Assembly: GCA_958450325.1 (NCBI GenBank) | Contig: OY288259.1 | Span: 28,700,734-28,764,733 of the forward strand | Length of the DNA stretch: 64,000 bases | Direction: 5' to 3' | Source of the DNA: Agrostemma githago | Taxonomy: Eukaryota > Streptophyta > Magnoliopsida > Caryophyllales > Caryophyllaceae | Shown: positions 57,300 to 64,000 of the stretch, in pieces | Numbering within the stretch: position 1 is the first letter of the stretch | Layout: the number at the start of each line of letters is the position of its first letter | Position numbers and translations under genes: made by a program | Notes under the pieces: generated by a model | What the model was told of the DNA's origin: nothing | Databases searched by the model: none | Seen by the model: the letters and a program-made list of their open reading frames with translations, nothing else

Positions 57300-59387
57300 T
57301 GTAGACACCCAGATTTGGACCTGGTGGCTGCAGAAGTGCCCAACAAACACCCGATGACGATAGGACTGCAATGCGACGCGGGTTCGCGGTGTTCTAGATA
57401 GTTTTTCTATAGAACGGTTCTAGATAGTTTTTCTAGATAGTCGGCCCCGAAACTCGAACCGAGTCAACACTGCGCCAAGCGAACCTCGGGATGAACACCC
57501 GAGGCCCACCAAACCCACGGCACTAGGTCAAGTCGCAGTAAGCTTAACCCCCAAGTAACATATCACACTTCTCCCACACGGTTTTGGAAAGTATCAAAAT
57601 CGTATCTTCAAAACTCCAACTGCACCAACTGACGCGCCTGGGTCTCCCCACGCCCGGACCCAGGCGCCCGAGTCTTAGTACGCCCCAGCTCGGGCTCCCA
57701 TATGGGCGACGAGGGCCGAAAACACCTATAAATACCCCCCCTTCACGCCCTCATTTCGACACAATTCAATTCTCTCTTCTCCCTCAAAAACTCTCGCTAA
57801 GGGCTCGCACTCCGACACCCAAGGCAAAGGATCCACTCGACCGTAGTTCCGAATAATAAAGCGACATCGACTCTACTCCTCACCTTCGAGCACTCCACTC
57901 GATACCGAGGTGCCTGTGATCGACTAGCTCAAAAATAGTACCCAGGTTCTGCCGGATTAGCCGTAGACCTAGTCCTTAGCAAACGTAACTCTGCCGGAGT
58001 AGCCGCGGGAAGGTAAAACGGTTACGGAACTCTGCCGAAATAACTGGTCAAGCTAGGAGGATCTGCCTGTCGAAGTCGTATCGTCACTAGGTTGCCATCT
58101 AAACAAAACTTTCCATATTTACACTTTCTATTATTATGCACTACGATAACACTAGATGTGGGCACTAGGCCCACAAACATCTACTAAAATACGTAACGTC
58201 CCAACTTCAACCGCAAATACTAAAACACACTAAATAGACCCGAGTAATTCCGAGATCCGTTCTCAAACTATCTATGCATCGAGTCCTGCTTAGTGTATAC
58301 TCAGAGGGTGCAACTCCTCACAACGTGATTTACTTACATTCGCATTTACAGTTTTTCGTATGATTTATTACTTTTATGACCTTATAATCGCATGCTAAAT
58401 CACCTAACACGGAATTCAAAACGTAAAACAACTAAAACTAAAAAAAGTGATGGTCGGGTTTTGTATTAGTCCCGGTGCTCGCCTCATTAGGTTCGACGCA
58501 TCCCTATTAATACCGCACTAACGCATCTTAAGCAGAATACCGGGTAAGGTATGTCACGAGAATGACTAATATCCGTATTATCGCGTTAAAACTGATTTGC
58601 TAATACCTATAATAATAGTACTCTTTACTCTCCTACGTGCATCTTTTCATGGCCTGCTTGTCACGTGAAATTGCATGCAAAGAATGTAAACACAACTACT
58701 TCGACGACAAAACTTACTTGTCCTTAAACAACCGATGTAGCAAAAGACATAGGGTTAAGACAATGGATGTTAGAGTACTTCCACCACAACGAAAGAACTA
58801 GGAAACCAGCCCACCGATTGATTAGTAGAGGCTGCTATAATGCGGGCGGGATTGGGTATTGACATCTATCGGATGCTGGTTTCCCAATACGTACCCTCAC
58901 CCCTTACTCAGAATCGACGGTTTCCGGATGTCCGAAACCATTGGCAACGAGAGTCATTCCAGGCATGGAGTGCTTAAGGGTACAAGTCTTTATCTTTAGG
59001 TCCCGTGCCACTCAACTTTGAGCCGGCAAGGGATCAAAGTTGACTTGAACGGTTTCCGAGTCCCCATAATAGACTCGGTGGGGACTCCATAAATCAACGA
59101 CAACTTATGTTTGCTAAAAAGGTCGCCTTACCAAACAAAACGACCTTTAAACATTTACAACCACGACTCGATCGATTCCCAAACGGAAACACGGGTGCCC
59201 GCACCCGTCTAGTACAAGTTCGGATCGTCATCCAAATCGAGGTCCGACACTTCGCTCCGTACGCGAGATCGGACTGGCCCCCGGCAGTGGAGGGGGCAGC
59301 GTGGGTGGCCGCCGCCACACGTTGAAGACCGGGTCGGTCCCGGGCGGGCACGCGCGGGGCGCCGGGCGGTGCGGACGAACGTCCACA
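57300..59387 (+). mobile_element. 3' LTR of family-2 element D, 2088 bp
   Basis: Starts TGTAGACACCCAGATTTGG, ends AACGTCCACA. Aligns in reverse with LTR E (15977-18028 plus 24030-24107) over its whole length. A TATA box (57727-57733) precedes a pyrimidine-rich leader-like stretch. Also contains a local repeat, TTCTAGATAGTTTTTCTA, at about 57392 and 57419. Confidence 0.85.
57727..57733 (+). promoter_or_regulatory. TATA box of LTR D
   Basis: TATAAAT in ACACCTATAAATACC, followed by a C/T-rich region typical of plant retrotransposon transcription starts. LTR E has the matching site in reverse near 17590. Confidence 0.55.
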
Positions 59388-60355
59388 TACCCCGAATTTT
59401 CGGACATAATTATTTATTCTATTTCATATATTCTAATATCCGAAATTATTTATCTAGTTTAATTTCTATCATTTTTCTATTCGGATATTCCCTTTTTCTT
59501 GTTTAATTGTCCGGAAATCGCATCCTTGTAATCTTTTGTCGGTTTAGCTTGGAATTTGGGCCAAGGCTAACCATCCTTGTTTTCAACATGTGGATTGATG
59601 AGGGAGCATTTAGATTTGGGCCCAAGTAGGGTTTACCCATGATCCTTGCCTATATATATACATGTGATTAGGTGAGAATTTCACCCTCTTTTGTTCATTT
59701 GCAAACCCTAAAATTAGGTTTTCTTTCTCTCCTCTCTTCCTGTCCTCTTAGCCACGCCTATACTCCCTCCATAACTATATTTTCGTGCCTCCATCATCAC
59801 TATTATGTATTATTCATCGTCCTCTTCAAGTCTCTTCGACCCTAGTGCAATTGTTCACATCGTTTCGTAAGTTTCGCTTCCTTTCGCGCTCGTTTTTCGT
59901 AATTATTTTTAGTAGTGTTTAATTAGGTTTTTGTTTGGTGTTGGCACATGATTGATGATGATCTAGACAAGGAGATGTGCCTGGGGAAGATGTTTACATC
60001 GTTGAAGAAAAGATCGTTGATTAAATTGCAAATTGGTAACTAGATGTGATTCCTTTCGTGTTTATGCATTTTGATTATGTTGTGTGATTTTAATGATTTG
60101 TAACATGATTTAATTGATTTTTGTTGTATCTTTATTCATGATTTCAAGGTTCTAATTAATAGTATGTTAATTGAACGATTTATTATCATCGTTAGATCTA
60201 TAACTATCGTTTTCACTTATATTAGAATTGTTAGATCTAATCCGTTGTAACATCTAAAATTCGTACGTGAGCCGCTTGGCCTCTCCGTTTGGAGGTGCTA
60301 CGGTTGTTTCATAGATGGCTTTAGGGATCCAACCCTAAGTATTATAGGACTCATC
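59388..60355 (+). other. Unassigned promoter-like region
   Basis: A long TATA run (59651-59660) is followed 50 bases later by a telo-box (AAACCCTAA, 59703-59711) and a pyrimidine-rich stretch, an arrangement common at plant transcription starts. A donor-like GTAAGT occurs near 59867. A short ORF of 31 codons starts at 59952 (MIDDDLDKEMCLGKMFTSLK...). No known protein is recognised, and this could equally be part of an LTR. Confidence 0.35.
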
Positions 60356-60415
60356 TTATCATCGCCCGATGTGGAGGTTAGGATTGAGGTTAATCAATCC
60401 TTGATTGAAGATCAT

Positions 60416-60835
60416 GTAACTTTATTGGAAAGTTACTATACCACTTCACTTAAGGTTAAGGTAACTTCAATGCGGGGTTATAGTCTCGTTGGGGCTCAAC
60501 TTAAGTGACTCCACGAGGTTATGATCAAGGATAATACCTTAGGAGGTTTACGTAACTTTATTGGAAAGTTACTGTACAACTTCACTTGAGGTTAATGTGA
60601 CCTTATTGCGTGTTATAATCTCACAGAGGTAACGTAACCTCACGAGGTTATGACAAGGTTAATGTAACCTTACTTGAAGTCAAGTAACTTCAGTGGGAAG
60701 TTACGATACCCTTCACTTGAGGATTACGCAACACCGTTAAGAAACTATAATCTCTCTGAGGTTAATGTAACCTCACAAGGTTATAGTCGAGGTTAATGTA
60801 ATCTTTACTTGAAGTTGACGTTATAGTAGTTATAC
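60416..60835 (+). repeat. Degenerate tandem repeat, about 134-bp unit, three clear copies
   Basis: Units begin at 60416, 60552 and 60684, each with a perfect 8-bp hairpin (GTAACTTT/AAAGTTAC or GTAACTTC/GAAGTTAC) around a 5-base loop. Then come ACTTCACTTRAGG, a TTATARTCTC motif and further GGTTAATGTAACCT-type inverted words. A fourth, more diverged unit may follow. Confidence 0.8.
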
Positions 60836-60979
60836 TATGATACCACCTTTGGGTTGACGTTATGTACATAACTTAAATTTAGTAGACAAGGTTAATGTAG
60901 TCTTACCTTGACCTTGAATACTAATACACATTAGATGTTCAGGGTTATAGTCCGTTAGACCTTACCTCTATCACTATTT

Positions 60980-61401
60980 GAAGGTTATAGTCAGTTGTGC
61001 TATAACTTCACCATATTATCGTTGTTTGATTACTTCTTTAATCGTTCCTTTAGAACAATCAATTATATTGTTCTACGTTTGAGTCGTGATGTTTATCACG
61101 AATGATTAGTACTTGATATAGTCAGTTACACTATCTAGGGCCTGATTTTCCCTAGTATAGTCAGTGACACTATACTAGGTCTGATTACTACATAGTATAG
61201 TCAATTACACTATACTACGTAGAAGTCGTGAGGTTGCTCACACAGTTGGCAATCAGTTACAATGTGCAACGTACATGATGGTTAGTGATATAGGTGACGT
61301 AGTATCAGTTACATACTATCGGAATGAACCAATACTGCTCGCAAGAGGTTTAATTGATCTATGTTCGGTGGGTCCAGATTCGTCAGTTACACGTTCTGGA
61401 C
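60980..61401. repeat. Array of hairpins with TCAGTTACA-type loops
   Basis: At least five stem-loops with different arms but a similar 7-9-base loop. They lie at 60980-61009 (arms GAAGGTTATAG / CTATAACTTC), 61151-61179 (perfect CCTAGTATAG / CTATACTAGG), 61193-61217 (TAGTATAG / CTATACTA), 61300-61318 (TAGTAT / ATACTA) and 61372-61401 (GTCCAGA..CGT / ACG..CTGGAC). A further perfect hairpin, CGTGAT-GTTT-ATCACG, is at 61085-61100. Arms differ between units while pairing is kept. Confidence 0.75.
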
Positions 61402-61409
61402 TCCCGTGT

Positions 61410-64000
61410 CACTACAATAAATCCTTGACTTTCTTGACACTTCAAGATTGACGCTTTAAATAAGTGTCTTCGTCATTTTACACTATTTTTATTTTTAACC
61501 GCCCAGTAACACCCAAAAACTTAAATCAAGCGCTTTTCACATTTCATTCTCGCGCATCATAGAAAAGTTCTTAACCCCCCCCCCCTTTCTCTCTCTAATT
61601 AATCAATTACATAAATGTGGACCTAGGTAAAACCGTTCATTGTCTTCTTTTGCAGATTTGCCCATCCATATTCATATGCTCCAATTGTAATCGCATATCT
61701 AATCTATGAACCATATTTATCCTCCTCAAAATTGTCCATACATGAACATGTGTGGTGTACTGATGTTGTCATTTGTCAGTGAACATCGTCCCCTTCTTTT
61801 GAAAGGTATAATTTTTCCTGCTTCCAGTTCCTTTATGGTATTTAATTACTTGGTTAATTATTTTTTGTTTTTATTATGGCGTTTTAGAGCTAGATTGTTG
61901 CTTTATTATCTAGAACTTTTGGGTTGAATTAGGGTTTAAGTAAGATCTGATTTCTATATATTCTCTCACGTGCCATTCAAATTGCACTTCCTCTACAGAT
62001 CTAGGAAGGTAGCAATTTTAAATGTAGGTCTTATTTGGTGTAGAATATGGTCTGAATTAGCAAAAATTATTCACCGTGGACGGTAAGACGTCCATGGACA
62101 AGGAGAATTGACCCCTTGGTAAGTTTGTTTCTATTGCTTTGTTTGATTCATGAATGACATTAACTACCTCTCTTCCTAATGGTATCAACTTGCAAGGGAC
62201 CTATGAGGTTGTTTTCTTATGGAGGCCTTGCTTTATACTTTCTTTAGTCTTTGTTTTTTTGCTATTCAAACAACGTTTTGTTAGTATGTTTTTTTTCTTA
62301 TGAAAGTTCAACCTAATGAAAATTTGGGGTATGTTTCCTCTGAGTGCTGGTGAGAGGTTTTCATGTACTCATCTTCACATGATTTCCCAGGACATTTTTT
62401 TCTAACACATGCTTGACATTCGATTAAGAAGCGTTTTTTTGCTACAGGTGAGACGCAGTTGAATCTGTTGTCTACAAAGCATAATTTCTAGTAGTTTTTT
62501 CTGTTAAGGTTGTTGAACAGTCTTCTTAGTTTTCTCGATTATTTTATTTTGGTGGTTAAACATAGCTTCATATACCTTTATTTAGACTATACCTAGCGTA
62601 CATACACCTATTCATATACTCAAACTCCTTTTTTTAGCTCGATCATGGGAGTTAAAGGACTTTTTTCTGCATTTCATTTTTTGAGTTTACATTCTAACTT
62701 TTGGAGTTGATCAAACCTTTACCGTTCTTATCTTATAACTATGAATTTATGTTTCCATGGAGGAGGTCATGTACAATTTAAATTGTGTCATAGCCAGTAG
62801 CTTGCTTCTTAGTCAAAGTGCTATCTAAGATGAAGTAGATAGGATTAGGTTACGATTCCTGATTCTACAGAAAGCTTATTGGCATATTAGTGTGCTGCTG
62901 AAGGAGCGGATATGCCTTTTTTTTGCTCCAACTCATCCATATTCTGGTTCTCTATCATTTACAAATTAGTATATCTTATTATTTATGCTATTTTAGACAC
63001 ACTTTACGTGTTCAGAGTTTAATAGCTTGTTTAATGATCATTTGCCTAATTTGTTATATTCGCGAATTTAGTAACTTTTTTTTATGAGTTTAGACAGTCT
63101 GTTGAGTTTGATAGCTGAATCTTATTCAATTTAATTATTTATCTTCTTTTAATTCATATAATTCATTAACCCTTCAATCTATTTCTCACTTATATTAATT
63201 CTATCATTAGCAACTTTTTTTTTTTTCATCTTATGTGTTTCTATGCAGTTTGCGCGACATCAACTTCGAGCTATGAACGAGAGATTAAATAAGTTGAGGT
63301 AAGGAACACATGGCTAAAACTATGAGCCAGACAGATGATTAGCTTGTAAGATAAATAGAATGTTATGCTTATGACAAAAATGGTAAGGTCTTTATTTTCT
63401 TACAATAAAATTGATGCTCTTTATCTTCTTTGATCTACAATTTTTTGTGACTTGTGACTTTATAAGTAGCCAGTTTATGAGGAATACTTTTTTGATACGC
63501 TGCAATGCCTTGTGTGTTTGGACGGTGATCATACTCAGTTGTTTATCATATTCCTGATTTTTTTAGTGTATGTAGGCGTAAGTGTTTGGTAGATCATGTT
63601 ATCGAAAGGTTGGAAATGATAACATGTTTCACAAAAATTGGTGACTGAACTACATGAAAACTGGTCTGTGTACGTCTAACGTAAGTCTTCTGCGATTTCA
63701 TGTATTTTCTGCTCTATCTCGCCACACTTTTAGGTCATTTGGTCTCTGTAAATGAGGTCTTTTGGAACTAAAACGTGTGAGTAAGAAGAAGAGGTTGTGA
63801 GTGATTAATAAGTTGAGATATGAGAATAGGAACTGTAGTGCAAAATTTTACTGAAGTGATTAGGGTAGAAAATCAAGTGCCCAAATAATCTGCAATTTGC
63901 GGTTTGAGAATTCCTTCACTAAATTTGTCCTCTGATCTCTTTTGGGAATTGAATAATATAATATTAAAAATTATGGGACTAGGATCTTGAGGGTCTTCTA
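61410..64000. mobile_element. Left end of a third CACTA-like element (runs off the window)
   Basis: CACTACAATAAATCCTTGAC matches the terminus of CACTA 2 (CACTACAACAAATTGACAC). It is followed by short subterminal repeats in both orientations (TTGACACTT, GATTGACGC, AAGTGTC). The partner end should be beyond 64000. The interior is T-rich and intron-like. Confidence 0.5.
63249..63298 (+). pseudogene. Possible exon of an unidentified gene in the third CACTA
   Basis: A 50-base open stretch between a pyrimidine-rich acceptor ending GCAG and the donor GTAAGG, encoding FARHQLRAMNERLNKL. Other AG/GT-bounded pieces lie at about 61658 and 62392. No protein family is recognised; it may belong to the transposon or to a captured gene. 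Confidence 0.25.

Noticed and set aside
60416..61401. CRISPR-like array
   Set aside because: Repeats are degenerate and palindromic with unequal spacing in plant DNA; no repeat-spacer structure and no cas genes.

Overview
The window is nuclear DNA of a flowering plant with a large, repeat-rich genome. The evidence is a plant-type lipid-transfer protein gene, plant LTR-retrotransposon signatures (initiator-Met and Asp tRNA primer sites), CACTA and Stowaway DNA transposons and a LINE. Gene density is very low and the species cannot be named from sequence alone. Only one convincing host gene is present, an intact single-exon type-2 non-specific lipid-transfer protein (nsLTP2) at 5860-6156. Almost everything else is transposable elements inserted into one another.

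Layout, left to right. (1) 361-1487: a 5'-truncated LINE on the minus strand with a poly(A) tail and a 15-bp target-site duplication. (2) About 1567-5380: an old 'family 1' LTR (plus) split by a 'family 2' solo LTR (2323-4939, duplication CCATT) that carries 13 short quasi-palindromes. (3) The nsLTP2 gene. (4) 6700-13269: the 3' half of a decayed Copia element (minus), split by a 5.3-kb CACTA element (7091-12385). (5) 13270 to about 24145: a nest in which a family-1 LTR (F) holds a 151-bp mini-CACTA and a family-2 solo LTR (E, duplication CAACC). E holds another family-1 LTR (I), which holds a 2.25-kb CACTA with duplication ACA. That CACTA contains a Stowaway MITE and a 5S-rRNA-derived stretch. 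(6) About 24145-27876: the 5' LTR, primer site and leader of a further minus-strand element (G). (7) 27877 to about 33274: element H (minus), with primer site and polypurine tract but no recognisable coding region. (8) 33398-52754: Athila-like element C (minus), split by Athila-like element A (34230-51565, duplication CATGC), itself split by element B (40045-47670, duplication TGAGT). (9) 52756-59387: the 3' end of a family-2 element (D) with 114-bp tandem repeats in its 3' UTR, a solo family-1 LTR (J) and a terminal LTR. (10) 59388-61409: unassigned DNA with a TATA/telo-box promoter-like start, a 134-bp tandem repeat and an array of hairpins. (11) 61410-64000: the left end of a third CACTA-like element.

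In these names, family 1 is the LTR group of about 3.8 kb beginning TGTAACACCCC, ending GGGGATTACA and carrying GAA/CAG-type tracts. It has an initiator-Met primer site and a chromovirus-like polypurine region. Family 2 begins TGTAGACACC and ends GTCCACA, and is probably Tat/Ogre-like. Athila-like LTRs run from TGATAAGTG to CATCA and are followed by an Asp-tRNA primer site.

Elements A and B illustrate a parasite system. A encodes only gag-protease, with two stops and an altered protease active site. B keeps a single open reading frame lacking the gag core, zinc knuckle and protease, yet its LTRs differ at only about 15 of 1605 positions, so it moved recently and presumably in trans. Both keep a second, internal copy of the polypurine tract. 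The strongest candidates for undescribed biology are the quasi-palindromic arrays shared by two unrelated LTR families, the duplicated polypurine tract, the minimal ORF of B, the 5S-derived insert in a CACTA, and the hairpin array at 60980-61401.
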